DNA from: Chaetomium olivaceum | Taxonomy: Eukaryota; Ascomycota; Sordariomycetes; Sordariales; Chaetomiaceae | DNA: 64,000 bases | Assembly: GCA_039881045.1 (NCBI GenBank) | Contig: JAYWVB010000009.1 | Location: 310,001 to 374,000 of the forward strand | Direction of reading: 5' to 3' | Part shown: positions 23,249-35,600 of the stretch, in pieces | How positions within the stretch are numbered: position 1 is the stretch's first letter | Layout: every line of letters starts with the position of its first letter | Position numbers and translations under genes: made by a program | The notes under the pieces: model-generated | What the model was told of the DNA's origin: nothing | The model's input: only the letters and a program-made list of their open reading frames with translations | The model's database searches: none

Positions 23249-24205
23249 TCACGCTTCCGTAGCCTCAACAGGGGCCGGCGCCGCCTGTACCGCCTGCTCA
23301 GTATCACCGCCCTCGCCACCGCCTTCACCACCACCCTGAGCACCGCTGGTTTTCTTGCGCCTCTTCCTCTTTGTTTTCGTCTCTGTCGGGGCCGTCTCTT
23401 CTGCGGGAGATGCCGGTTTCCTGGGCCTTTGGTCTGCTTCCGATGCCTTCTTCGTCTTCTTGACGGCTAGCGGGTTTGGTTGTTTGCGGCCGTACTGCTT
23501 CTTCTTCTTCTTTTGCTTATCATCCCCACCGACTTCCCTGGGGCGGGCGGCACCGTCCTCGCGTCCACCTTCACCCTCGTCTTCACTACCGGATTGCTCT
23601 TCATCGGACTCGCCATCCTCCCTCTTTCTCTTCCGTGGTTGCCTCACGATACCCTCCAAGAACCTGTGCTGTTTGTTAGTTATGTTCCCATCTGAAAATA
23701 CTTAGTTGTAGGTGAAGACATACTTGACGCGTTCTTCCCGTTCCCTGACCCGTGCCGATGATGAAGACATGGGCTCCAGGATCTGCCGAGCCGGTTAGCC
23801 TCGACCACTGGATTCATTTCGAGTAATTCAATACTTACCATGACGCTCCTCCGCACGTACATGAGCGGCGTGGGTACCACCGACCGTAGCCTATCCCTCT
23901 GCGCCCAAATGTCAGCCACGAATCCACAACAAAAGAAACCCAGAAAAAACAACACATAAAAACAAAAACATACCAGCATCTCATCCTGCGTCACGACCAC
24001 ATATCGAAACTTATTCTCCCCCTTCCCCTTCGGATCCACAACCGAGAGCATGCACTCCCGCTCCGTCAGCGCGTCCTGGTCCATGAGATGACCACATCGC
24101 CGCCTCTCAAACGTCTTTGCCCTCTCAATGGCCGCAGCCACATTCTGGTCCCGGTTCGGCCCCACATTCTTCGCATACAGCGCCCTCTATCACAAACATA
24201 TCAGC

Positions 24206-24282
<77 letters not shown>

Positions 24283-24512
24283 ACCAAACCTCACAAGCGA
24301 AATCTCGGGCTTAAAAGACTTACGATACAGCATTGCGTAATCATGGGCTTCACCCCCTTGGTCGAGAGCGTCTTCTCAAACAGGGCGACCAGGTCGAGCT
24401 TGGTGGTGTCGAGGACGACGTCGCTGGTCATGAGCAGCTGGTAGGGCTGGCGGAAGCCGAGCTGCTCGAAGGAGCGCATGAGCTTCTTGTACTGCTTCGT
24501 GCGCTTGCCCAT
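23249..24512 (-). CDS. UTP23: rRNA-processing protein Utp23 (PIN-domain, SSU processome)
   Basis: Utp23 is needed for early 18S rRNA maturation and snR30 release in the nucleolus. Five exons on the minus strand: 24512-24324, 24186-23974, 23898-23839, 23782-23724 and 23663-23249; all four introns are GT-AG and in phase. The product is 311 residues. The start MGKRTKQYKKLMRSFEQLGF is the typical Utp23 N-terminus, followed by PMITQCCI and the PIN-like fold with RDQNVAAAIERAKTFERRRC, ENKFRYVVVTQD and RLRSVVPTPLMYVRRS. In this subfamily the C-terminus is basic and disordered; here it carries KKKKKQYGRKQPNPLAVKK, a likely nucleolar signal and a conserved GxKxPNPLSxKK-type block. Intron 1 contains the long dinucleotide repeat described separately. 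Confidence 0.93.
24209..24281. repeat. (TC)36 microsatellite inside UTP23 intron 1
   Basis: About 73 nt of uninterrupted TC on the plus strand (GA on the transcribed sense). It makes up more than half of the 137-nt intron 24323-24187 and begins about 22 nt upstream (in gene sense) of the 3' splice site at 24187. Confidence 0.97.
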
Positions 24513-25251
24513 TTTGAAGGGGCGGGGGGGCCCTTGGGCCGGGTTTTTTTCTGGGGTGTTGTGGTGAGAGGTGAGTTGAGTGGGATTGTGCTGAGGTTCA
24601 GGTTGTGTGTTGGGGTGATGGCGTGCTTGTTGTCGACGGAATTGAATGTGATAGTGGTGAGAAGATCGATGACCTCTCACGCTCACGGTGTTGTTGAGAA
24701 GCCGAAAAATTTCCAGGAGTGCCCCACCAACGCTGCAGCTCCCGCAGGCCAAGCTTTCATCCAGCCGCTCGCCCCACCACCTCAGCGGGTTGGCGACCCG
24801 TTTTCAGTGCAGGCATTCCTTCCACCGAACTGCCCATGTTAAAAGTTACGTGATAGCCGAGTAGATCAAGAGTTAGGTAATCTGTACTGTACTTCGTGAG
24901 TTCGTGTGTTGTTGAACATAGGTGGTTTAGATGGTATACAGCCCCAGAAACCTGCTAATCAACTAAACCCTCGCAATTCTTGCAAGCATCTTCTGGTACT
25001 CGAAACACCCACTCCAACACGGCCCAAAGCCATAATTACTGTAATTCGTTCTGCAACGCCATTGTACTCGCCTCTCCTAGGTGCCTCTAGAAATCTTGAC
25101 AAGAAATTGGAGCAAAACCAAGTAACCAAATTGAAAAAAGGCCCCTTAACAGACGGCCCTTCAGCCCCAGATTATTATTTATACCCCGGGGCAACGCGCA
25201 ACACGGCGGCTCCTAAACCCCTCCACCACCTTATCATCTCCGCGTGTTCCT
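24513..25251. other. UTP23 promoter / PTC7 3' interval
   Basis: 739 nt. 24513-24840 is the immediate upstream region of UTP23, and 24840-25250 is AT-richer and should be the 3' flank of the PP2C gene. No further gene is supported. Confidence 0.5.
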
Positions 25252-26925
25252 TCACCCGGAGCCATTCCTCCTACAAATCGCAGCCACGACGCTAATATCA
25301 TCCAGTTTGCCTACACCAAGTTAGCCAGCGCCCCAAGACCGACACAACAGCACGACCAGAAGACCACTCACCGCCGCCACTAGCCAGCCCCTCCTCAATG
25401 GCATGCTCCATAAAGGGGCTCTCAGCAAACGGATCCACCGCAATCGTCCTTGCCGCCTCCATCAACTCCTCCGCCACAAACCCCATGCCGCCATCACCAT
25501 CACCAGCACCATCACGAGCACCATCACCACCAGGCAAACCCACCCCCGTGTCACAACAGCCGCACCCCCATCCCCACCGGCCCACCGGCACCATCAGCGG
25601 CCGCAGCCCCCCGACCCCCCGTGGCCCTCCACCGCTCCAGCGCATCACACACCGTCGCCACAATCTCATGCGCCCACAGGTTATCGATAACACCATCCGA
25701 CATGGCGAGCACGATATCTCCCTCGCGGAGGGGCACCTCGTCGACCACGGCACACCCGCGCGGCGTATCTGGGCTGTTGGTGCCCAGCTGCCGCGGGCAG
25801 TCGAACCAGTGCCATTGTTCCACGGACTTGTAGACCGTCGTGCGCGTGGAGGGGCGGATGACCATCACCTGGGAGTCGCCGAGGTTGGTGACGTATAGGA
25901 CTGGTTCGAGGGCGGCGTCGTTGCCCTGCCCGTTTGTGTCTGTGACCGTGTCGCCGCTGGTGTTGGCGTTGTCGTCGCTCTTGCTGTTGCCATTGCCGTT
26001 ATCGTTATCGTTGGCGGGGGTTGGGGGTTTGGTAACGCGGCGGTAGTGCAGCTGCGCGCCTGCTACTGTCGTCGTGCCCTGCCAGTCGTTGGGCGGGCCC
26101 GTTGCCTCGATGGTCTGCTCGTATGCGCGCTGCAGGTCGCCGACCGGGTCGGGCCGGTAGGAAGCCCCCTGGCGGGCAGCGTCTTCGAACACGGCGGTGG
26201 CCCAGAACAGAAGTGAAGTATCAGCCGCGCCCATAACCTATGAATTTGGTTGTCGGTCAGCAGGGGTGCGCTCCGCAACAACCCCCCACCAACATGGCAG
26301 GTGAGTGATATGCACGAGGGAGGCTTAGTTACCCAGCATGGCCCCGGGGCCGCGTACTCCACGCGCCGACGCCGTCATTAGCGCAAATAAAGTAATCACT
26401 GGCAAACACCGCGTCGTCGCCATTCGTAAACCCCTGAATCAAGTGGCCATCCACATACGCCCTGCGACGGTCCCTGCTCCGGTCGTGCGTACTGAGCGGG
26501 TCACTGAAGGAGCCCGACGGCGGCGAGAGGAAGGGGGGCGGGAACGGGCGCGGGGTGCGCTTCGCGAAGAGCGCGATGCCCGTGTCGAAGCGGAAGGGGA
26601 GGTTCGCAAAGACAGACGGGTCGAGCTTGCCGTCTTCATCCAGGGGCGGCGAGTGCGTGATTGGGGGCGGGTCCGTGGGCGGCGGTGGTGGGACTGGCGA
26701 TGACGACGACAAGTCTTGTGACAAGGGCGTCGTCGGGGAGACCATCCAGCGTCTCTGCGGCAGCACCGCCTCCTCGTCTTTCAGCCATCGCGGGCGGGCG
26801 CACCACGGCGCTGTCGATCGGGGGGACGAGACATGGGCTGCGATGCCGGAGCGCGAGACTTGGATCGTTCGCCGCAGTCGTGCGTGTGAAGCTGGGGTTG
26901 GCAATCGGGCAGCTAGTCTTCTCAT
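25252..26925 (-). CDS. PTC7: Mitochondrial PP2C-type phosphatase (Ptc7 family), two frame breaks
   Basis: Ptc7 is a mitochondrial PPM Ser/Thr phosphatase linked in yeast to coenzyme Q synthesis. It starts at 26925 with an Arg-rich presequence (MRRLAARLPTPASHARLRR). Motifs in order are FRFDTGIALFAKRT, NGDDAVFASDYFICANDGVG (metal-binding Asp), VLYVTNLGDSQVMVIR, IVLAMSDGVIDNLWAHEI, FAESPFMEHAIEEGL, and KLDDISVVAAI in the last exon, ending at TGA 25254-25252. Introns are 26332-26238 and one of about 60 nt ending near 25312. Splicing the first gives GHAGLWARLILHF, but the frame is then lost because CAGAA (plus strand) is doubled at 26203-26212; removing one copy restores HFWATAVFEDAARQ. A second break lies in the Gly-rich, G-run segment near 25560-25650. 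Confidence 0.82.
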
Positions 26926-27840
26926 TCCAGCGGCGCGCGCGCGACCTGATGGGCCGTGGCGCTGGCGGACGGCATTCGAAAAAAAGGCTTGCCGGAAGTA
27001 CTTTGAGTGTGTTGAAAGTGTCGTGCAGATAGAAGGGGGGACTATGGTTAGGGAGCGGGTTGGGTGTGATACCTATCTTATCATCCGACTCCAGTTCTTT
27101 GCAGGGCAAGGGCCCGTAATCGTAGCCAATGGATGTGCCCCTGGGTTCTGGGGCTTGTGCAAGCAGCAGAGGCAATGATGTGTGTGGTGTGGATTCTTAC
27201 GACAAATGACTTGAGCTTTTGCCACCTCATTCAGCTGAGTTTATTCACATTTCAAAGCTAAGAGGCTTAGCTACTACCAGCAAGAGACCACCAAAACTCA
27301 AGACAACTCATATGGAAGAAATATACCCGTAGCATTAACAGAACCCGTCACGCTAAATTTGCCATGCCATGCTAGATCCTAGGCCAACTATGCAACCAAT
27401 CTAAAACACATTAAACAACAAACAAAAGCGCAACTTGTACAGTATAACAACAAGATTCCCAGAGAGCCCTGTGTCGACAGTCTGATATCGCCGGTTCATC
27501 CACCAGGCGTATCTAATATCGAACAACAAAACACAATCCAAAGAGATCCGGGGCATATCCAGCCCCGCAAAGCTTCCAACAATAACTTCAAGGAAATGCT
27601 GCTCGAGCAGTGGTCTAAGTCAAATCCTCAACTCCGTCGCCATCTATCCAGTCCTATCCCAAGAGGGAAAAAAAACCGACCAACCCACTATTCTGCATCA
27701 ACATCACCGCCGCGTACGCTCGTCTCTTATAATCGGTCCTATTTCAGCATCCAACTCCTTTTTGCATCACAACCACCCATCTTTTAACTCTCGGAGACAT
27801 ATTCAAACTTCTCTTTCAGATCCCTGACCTTGGCCCCTTC
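26926..27840. other. PTC7 5' flank / PH-protein gene 3' flank
   Basis: 915 nt between two minus-strand genes. A long open frame extends upstream of the PTC7 start to about 27175 in another frame but looks spurious. 27240-27800 is AT-rich and should be the 3' UTR of the PH-protein gene. Confidence 0.5.
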
Positions 27841-30800
27841 CTAAAAGGCCTGGCCGTGGTACTGCATCCGGCCTGGAGTCCCCGGCGTTCCCGGTCGAGG
27901 ACCGCCGGGTGTTCCGGGAGGCGCATATTGATTCTGGGGCGGTAGTTGGTAAGCGGGTGACTGCGGACGACCCTGCATACCAAAGCCCATGTTAGGCGGC
28001 GACATCATGGGCCCCGGGGGACTCATGGGCCCCGGGGGACTCATGGGCCCCTGGGGACCCTGCCGAGGTGGCATGTTGCCCCCATTCCACCCACCCTGTC
28101 CCGGAGAACCAGGGCCGTACGCCCCCCCGTGAGGCCCCATCTGAGATCGCGGTTGCGGTGGCCCTTGTCCGTAGCGCCCCGGGGGACTCATCATGTTGGG
28201 GCCGGGGCTCATGCTGCGGCTGTTCATGCCGGCCATGCTGGGGGCATACGCCGACGGAGCGCCGCCATCCATCATCATGCCCCTAGTCCCCGGTGTTTGC
28301 GGGCGAGGTTGCATACCGCCGCCCATCATCATGCTGCCTGGGGTTTGAGGACGAGGCTGGCCCTGCGGGCCGTAGGGCCCACTGCCACCCATCATGCTAC
28401 CGGGAGTCTGAGGGCGGGGCTGGCCTTGTGGGCCGTAGGGTGACATGGGACCGCCCATCCTCATGCTGCCGGGAGTCTGGGGACGGGGTTGACCCTGTGG
28501 GCCGTATGAGGGGGACATAGGGCCTCCTCCCATCATCATGTTCATGTTGCCCGGCGTTTGGGGACGGGCCATGCCCTGCTGGGCGGCAAACTGTGCCTGC
28601 TGTTGAGCGTATGCAACCTGTGCTGCTCGCTGGGCCTGGCCCTGCTCCCGGTGCCTTTGGTCGATGGCTTGCGCAACTGCGTGCCCACCGAACCCCTGTT
28701 TCATTTGCGCCCTCTCGCGCTCTCGAGCGTCGATAGCACCGACGAGGCCGGCCTGGGTTTGCGACGGTCCCTTACTGCCAGCAAAGGCAATCAAGGGGCT
28801 GCCTGTGACCCGCGCGACATGCTCTTGCTCTCGCGCCGAGAGAGATGAAGATACCTCACCGGCCGACTGTCCGGCGGCGGCGAGAAGGTCGCCCGAGCTG
28901 TTCCGAGAGTGCAGGAGACCCCCTCGGCTGTTAGACCGCTTGTGCTGCTCGCCTCCAGATAGGGCCGCCGCCGCACCACGGCCCGCCGGCCGCCCGGAGG
29001 ACAGCAATTCCATCGAATTATGCCGCGAGTGCGATTGGCTAATTGGGCGCCCAGAGGTCAGGAGATCGGCGGAACTATGCCTAGAATGCGAACCTTTGTA
29101 GTCCATTAGAGTATTCGTTGACGGGACGCGTTGGTGCGCGTATTGGGGGACGGGCGAGGTGCGCGGTTGAAGAGACTGTTGGAGTGACGCGAGGTTGTCT
29201 GATGACGATGATCCGCCCGAAGGACCCGGCCAAACAACACTCCGGCGAACATTGTCATCCGATTGTTGGCGGTTGTGGGTGAATGCTCCTGCGGGACCAG
29301 GGGACTTCCGATCGGAGGCAGGCGGAGAGGGACGTGGGGTCTCCTTCGGAGATGGCTTGTCGCGTGGGAGAATGGGCGCGCTGTAGTTGAGCGTCCGCCC
29401 GAAGTTGATTTCGGGAATGTCATATTCCTGGTCCGTAGCTGACTTTCCAGAACCATCACCCCCATCACCAACGACCTTCAACACACCGGCACGGGGTCGA
29501 TCAACTGACTCTTGAGTGTCGATAGAGCGACGGGTGCTTGCATAGTCCGGGCTGGCTGTAGAAGAAGCGTCGTCTTGGCGGTCTCGGCCAGCTTGGTGAT
29601 ACCGGGTATTGACTGGAACCGGGGGAGTGAAGTCATTGAACGGCCTAAATTGGGGTCCGGACCCAGGAGGCGGGAACTTGGGAGACGGCTGCGATATGGG
29701 CGAGACTGCGTCGTGGCGGTCACGGGATAGACTAGTTGTCCTTACGGGAAGAGGCTTCCTGTTGATGGGCGGAGAACCCTCTGTGGGGGAGAAGGGCTGG
29801 CGTTGGTTCGGACCGGGAGGAGGGGTACGACGACCGCTAGGCGGGCCAGGGCGAAAGGAAGGGGGAGGGTTACCAACGGGGTTTGAGGGAGGGCCCCTAA
29901 GGGGTGAGTTGGAGCGTTTCCGGGCGGGATCCCGAAGCGGCGGTGGGGGCGCCGAAGCGTCGCGGGTTGAGTAGGCAGTAGTGGGGGACGTTAGAACTTC
30001 ACGAGATCCATTGACATTAGCATTCATCCCCACGGCGTTGGCGCTGGTTTGTGGCTGTACCGCTAGACCTCGTTGGTCGGTGATATTTGGTCCAGGACCA
30101 GCACTCTCGCTTCCGTACTGCAGTTCGTTGCGGTTATCCGAGAAAGCCTCCGGGCCAAGGCCTGAAGCCCTAGCGAGCTGAGACAGTGTCGTGCTTGACA
30201 AACGGTTGGTTGCCCGGCGCATCTCTGGAGATGGAGAGGGCTTCTGCTGCGGGCGGGAACCTGCGCCATGGGCAAACGCCGGAGGTGCTTGGACTGGTTC
30301 AGGCGATCGCATTGGCTTCATGCCCTCAAAATTACCGGCGTTTGGACCTCTTATCGGGCTATCATCCTCGGAACTAAGCCTCTCGGGCGTCGAGGCCAAG
30401 TCGGTGGCAAAAGCTCGGACGCGGTCAGGACCGCTACGTAGTACGGGCCCGGTCGTCGGCGAGCTGTCAAGACTAAGGCTAGAGGGGACGTCGCCAATTT
30501 GCGTATCGGAGATGTGACGGGAGTGCCTAGAGTGCCCAGCCATCGCAGATGGTGCCCGCTCCCGATTCGGATCAGGAGGAGCCGAGTCGTTGCGCATACC
30601 CGGGTGCGTCACTGACATTGAGCGAGATGATCGGACAGAGCCACCATCATCCGCAAACCCTACTTTCGGTCGGGCTCCCGAGTTTTGGTTCCCGTAACTC
30701 AGCCGCTTGCTGTGCCGGCTTGTGCTCCGGCTGTGCCCGCCGGCGGAATCCTCCATGGCGGACATCCGCTGGCTTGTCAGGTCCTTGAGCCTCTTCCGCC

Positions 30801-32624
30801 ACTCTCGTTCTGACCAGGTGGTGCTCGATTCGGTATTTATTAATCCAGTCACATCCAAGAGCTCAAGATAGCCGTATCTCCGGTTCTTTGGCATCGCAAA
30901 CATCAGTGAGCGCGTGTCAAGGGTACTGGCGACCAATCGGCCGGGCCGGCCGTACAAGGCAAAGGTGTCCCATATCGGAAACAGGAAGCGGAGAAGGACC
31001 TCGAAGCCGGACACGGCAGGGGGGGTCTCGGGCATGATGAAAACAAATCCCTCGGTGGATGATACCGGCTCGGTGTGGATCGTGATGTTGCCTTCGACCT
31101 TCAAGAGCGTTGACGAGTCAATCAACTCCTTTGCCTGTGGGTAAATGGCGTAGGCAGAGTAGGCATCGGTAATGGATGCGATCGGCCGCTGGTTCTTCTT
31201 CTTTTTGTCGGCTTCCTTCTTAGTGTCGAAGAACCGGACTTCACCCTTCAGCACAGGGCCGTGAGATCGGTCATAGGGAGAGCGCTTCTTGTGCTCCTTT
31301 TGGGCCTTTTGATATTCCTTTTCGCTTGGAGGCTCAATGACGCAGTAACATCGTTTCCACGGGACACCTGCGCCAAATCTCACTCGCACCCAGTCTTGAA
31401 CTGGCTGCCTCGCCCGTTCCATGATGATATTAATGTTGTTTAGCGTCTTCCCCTTGCCCGCGACTAAAGCGCCGGTGTAAGCTTCCTGGAGGGTCGAATG
31501 CTCATACATGGCGAGCCGGATTCCCGAGGTCCACTGGATTAGTGAATGGTGAGAATTAAAGTGAAGCAGGTATCGGTTGCGACCGGCAGTGCTTATGCTC
31601 AAGATGTTTTGGAGGGGTTGCTCGTCATTGGTCTTTGTCGGGAGCGCTTCAATCTGTAAACCCAGTCAGAGACCCGGCGCACCAATCTGAGTTAAGAGAA
31701 GAAAGCCACGCTACCATTTTGATGGATGCATCAGTGAGGTTGATGAACTTTGGCAGCACTTCCCCATCCTCTCCGGCTGCATCCAGTTCAGCGGCATCCC
31801 AGAGCGACAACACTGTGCCCACTAACTGGGCAAAGCATTCGGTCCATGTCCGATCGGCGTTCGGGTTCCCTCCTAAACCAAAGATCAATAACAGCAATCG
31901 TCACAGGTGCAGAACAGTTACTTACGAATGTCCTGGTCTTCCAATTTCAAAAAGTAACCCTCCTGGTACAGCTTGTTCGAGTGGCTGTTTAACAGCGTGA
32001 AGATGGGCTGCAACTCGGGGAGAGTTTGCTCGTTGACAGCCATGACGGGTGGTTGGTAGGTCTGCACCATAGACAGGGGTCGCGAACCTCTCCTTGACCT
32101 CCTGGTTGGACTTGATGATGTGGAATTATTTACTGAGGTGGGCGAAACGGCATGCTCGGCGTCGTCGGATGGTGGCGTGCTCGCAGCTGATGAGGCCGAT
32201 GGCGGGTCACTGGCGAGATCTCGCTGTGTGCTAGGCGCAGCGGAAACAGCGGAATCGGTGCGCACGTGTTGTTGTGATTGCTTTGAAAGAGAACGATTGT
32301 GGAAGGAGCTGCTTTTGGGCGATGATGCAGGTGTCGGGGACTTGGAATCCCGTTGCGGTGCCGAGAACTGGGCAATAAATGAGAGGACTTTATGACGCGG
32401 CGGTTGTCAGCAAATCGGCTAGGGTTATTGCATGGGCCCGGTGCAGGCACACGCTTATCATGCACGGAAATATTTCTGCCTCGTGTTGACTTCGCAGACA
32501 CACAGCCTCTGCAAACACGATGGGTGATTGCCCCGGCAGCGGGGATTCTGCGTGCCAGCGCCTGCCGACCTGCAATCCAGGTGTTGATGAGACGGAAAAT
32601 GCCACATACCTCGATTCGACCCAT
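27841..32624 (-). CDS. PH-domain protein of the Caf120/Skg3 family
   Basis: Yeast Caf120 associates with the CCR4-NOT complex and its paralogue Skg3 localises to sites of growth. Exons on the minus strand: 32624-32610 (MGRIE, tentative), 32367-31926, 31872-31715 and 31653-27841; introns are 32609-32368, 31925-31873 and 31714-31654. Product about 1475 residues. After a Ser-rich leader come TLLNSHSNKLYQEGYFLKLE (start of the PH domain), WTECFAQLVGTVLSLWDAAE, SISTAGRNRYLLHFNSHHSL and the family block RARQPVQDWVRVRFGAGVPW. It continues to AMPKNRRYGYLELLDVTGLI near residue 480. The C-terminal 900 residues are disordered, with tandem GQPRPQTPGSM-type repeats (about 28270-28560) and PMSPPG repeats. 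The tiny first exon is supported by phase and splice sites, not by homology. The frame is otherwise intact. Confidence 0.82.
28270..28560 (-). repeat. Tandem Pro/Gln/Gly repeats inside the PH-protein gene
   Basis: About five to six imperfect coding repeats of roughly 60-70 nt encode units resembling GPQGQPRPQTPGSM(R/M)MGG. This is low-complexity, disordered protein sequence prone to unit-number variation. Confidence 0.75.
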
Positions 32625-35600
32625 GGTGGGGTTCCGGTGCTCCGTCCAGGAATTGGGCGACTTGGCAGAAAGCACGGTGCTTGGTGCTTGGTGCTGGGAA
32701 AGGTGATGCCGTCCTGCACAGTTACAGGTATAGGTAGACAACACACTGGACACGCAAAAACAGTTGGTTCCGCCAGATATGTATGCGAAATGGGAGAGGT
32801 TGAGGTGGAGGCAACGGCACCGCAGGTTTCAGTTGGGCGAGACGTCAGAAGCCTAGTAATCCAAGCTCTTGTCTGCGGCAAAGACCCGATTTTCAAGTCC
32901 GTCACTATTGCGCCGCCTGCCGCTCCATCCGGACTAGGTCGTCTGAAGATGCGGGAGAATCGGAACAAAGACCGAAGCTAGGTTTTCGCCTGGTTCCGTC
33001 GATGTAGGGGTTCGATATGGACGACGAGGGTCGCGGCGGACGAACAGTAGATCGCAAAGGCCTACTTTAGTTGCAATTGCGTCAGTCAACACTCGGCAAA
33101 CTGAACTCGTCGAAGAAGGCGGCGTTTGCTGGGAAAATGAGCGCAGGAGCCCACTTGATGGTGCAAATCGACGGTGAATCTCGGCAGCATACCCTCGTCA
33201 TGGAGCTTGCCGCCGGGTCCGGTACTTTGACAAGCAAGCAAAGCACCCACAGGGCGCTTCAACAACGGCGAAACGAGAGGAATGTGGAGGGCTAAAACGT
33301 GGCGGAGACGGAAAAGAAAGAAAAAGAGAGAGAAGAGAAAAATAAACTCTGACGCTTTGCCCTCCGCTCGGTCGTTTGGATAATATGGTATTCCGCTACC
33401 GTTATCGTACCGAGCGGTTTGAGCTGCGTAGGAAGGTTCTAGCCCAGGTTGTCTCGACTTCCGTTTCTGGTAGCCGGGCCTTCCGGGGTCGTGCTGGGGA
33501 CAGTGCGTCTTAGTGAGGTACGTACCGCGACAGAAGGTTGAAGAAACCTGGAATGCCTGCCAATCAATCGTCTGTACCAACGTCAGAGGGGAAAAGTAGG
33601 GCTGGTTGCAGAAGAGCCCGACAGAGCAGAACGGACAGAAAGACACAGAAAAGGACAGGCGAGACGGGGCCGGCTGCAGGGCGCCTCTCGTATTTGAGTG
33701 TCTGGCAAAAACTAGGCCAAGATGCATTTAGTTACTGACCGAAACTCCCGAGCTATTTGATCAGGTCTAGAGGCACCGGGCACGGCGAGACGCACCCTGC
33801 TGCTGTGATTGCGCCGTCGACTCGCCCTCCTCCACTTGGCAAAACCAAGGCATGTCATTCCGACTTAATCGTCTATCTTTCCGATCCACCGAGATCTCCC
33901 AAGGGTCCAAGTCAAATTTCGCGATGTGGTCTTTTCGATGCGGGTGCGGAAACCCCGCCCCCAGCCTTTTCGGTTTCTTGAACCTGTTTGGAGACCTTGA
34001 TGAAGAGGGTCTCGACGGTCTTCCTTTCCAGATGTCGTTCTCAAAACGGCACATCGACTAACGTTCGTTAGTGCTCAGATCGGCCGGGTGGCACATCTGC
34101 CACCGTGTCATGCCCACTCTTCTCTACACTAACTACATCATGGTTGTTCGAACTGCTTGGCTGCATTCACTGTTTGCGGCCCAAAGCAAGGATTCTTCGT
34201 CAGCCCCTCGATGTACCTCTCACTACCACTTACGGAGTACTCTTCTCAACCTCCTCGTCGTCATGCCGGCGAAGCTGGCTTTTTGATTGAGATCCACTGA
34301 TGTCCGTCAGCGACGCTTGGCGTTGCGCGCATGCCATGATTGGCCACCAGCGTCCAAAATGCTTGGATGACGGAAGGCGTCTCGAACGCCAACCGCCTGT
34401 CGGCGATCGAAACCCTGGCTGTCCTGAGAAAAAAAAAAAAAGAGGAACCACGTCAGGGAGCAGCGGCAGGGCCTCCGATCGTCTGGGCGGTCGAGACGCC
34501 GCCACCTCCGGCATGGCGCAGCCGACCGCATGTTGCAAAGAACACGCAAGCAACTGCTTATTTTCCCGCAAACAGTCCTCCGTTGAGCGGCAGCCAGCTT
34601 GACCTGAAACCGACCCGCTGACCCCGGACCGAACGGTGGGAAGCGCTAAGAAGTTGTGCCCTTAGAGGTCACATTGTAGCAATCTCTCGTGATCGAGGCC
34701 GCGTATTGTGACTTCCCAAGCGCTTGTGAGGAGGGTGATTCTGGGCGCGCGGTAGCAACGGAGAGATCCGGGTTGCAATACGAGCTGGATGAGACAATTG
34801 GCGTGGCGGCGCAGAGGGTGTGTCCGCGTATCCGTCTAGGCATCGTTGCAGTGGAGCACGGAATGTCGGAGTCCACTGAGGACTTGTCGTGCCACTTTTT
34901 GCGTCCAAATTGTTGGTTTGCAGTTTCATTTGTACCCAAACCTTAAATCATTAAGTTTGCGGGAGGGCTGCCGTGTCCCCTGAAGTCCCTTTGACCCTGC
35001 AGCCATCATGATATTCATCTGCACCCGAGGAAAACCGGGAGAATAGCGAGATGTCCCAGCTGAATGTCTGATCTACATGACTGGTACAGTTGAGAAACAG
35101 CTAAGCATATGAATTCATAAGTCTATGTACGTCGTACAGAAGTGCATAGTTAATACATAGCAAAGTGCATTGGATTGAACCTGCAGCGACGTCGGCACAA
35201 AAGTTAGGGAGAGAGGATGGTTACGTCACATCCCACCTTCTTTTCTTTGATGTCAGCTCCGCTGTGTCTGAATGACCAGGCCCCCTCCATCCCTTAACGC
35301 AACGTGGTGTGGGGGTCAGTCATGGTTTGCTATCAGGCGGTGAACACTTATCACATGCAACCCCAAGATTCCCATCCATGGTGGGAGAGCTCTGTCAGCG
35401 CCAGGTGGCTGCTCTGAAGAAATACATACCAGGTCCTTCAAACCGACCCATCTGGGCCTTGCGTCCCGACCTGCTGTGCCACAATCAGGTTCCGCTTTCC
35501 CCTGCGGCGGGAGCGCCCCGGATCTGCGTTTGTATCAGATGCGAGTTCGTGGGGAGCTGGAGAAGGAAACCATCCAGGCTTTTGTTTTGTCTCCGCCTCC

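Noticed and set aside
24209..24281. TC repeat as part of a coding exon (LSLSLS frame)
   Set aside because: It lies within UTP23 intron 1; the coding frame on the other strand is complete without it.
26238..26332. PTC7 intron as the translated, retained type known from yeast
   Set aside because: It is 95 nt, not a multiple of three, and reading through meets a stop at once.
33086..33727. 213-codon open frame on the minus strand in the 32.6-37.2 kb gap
   Set aside because: No recognisable motif, and overlapping open stretches exist in other frames; likely chance.
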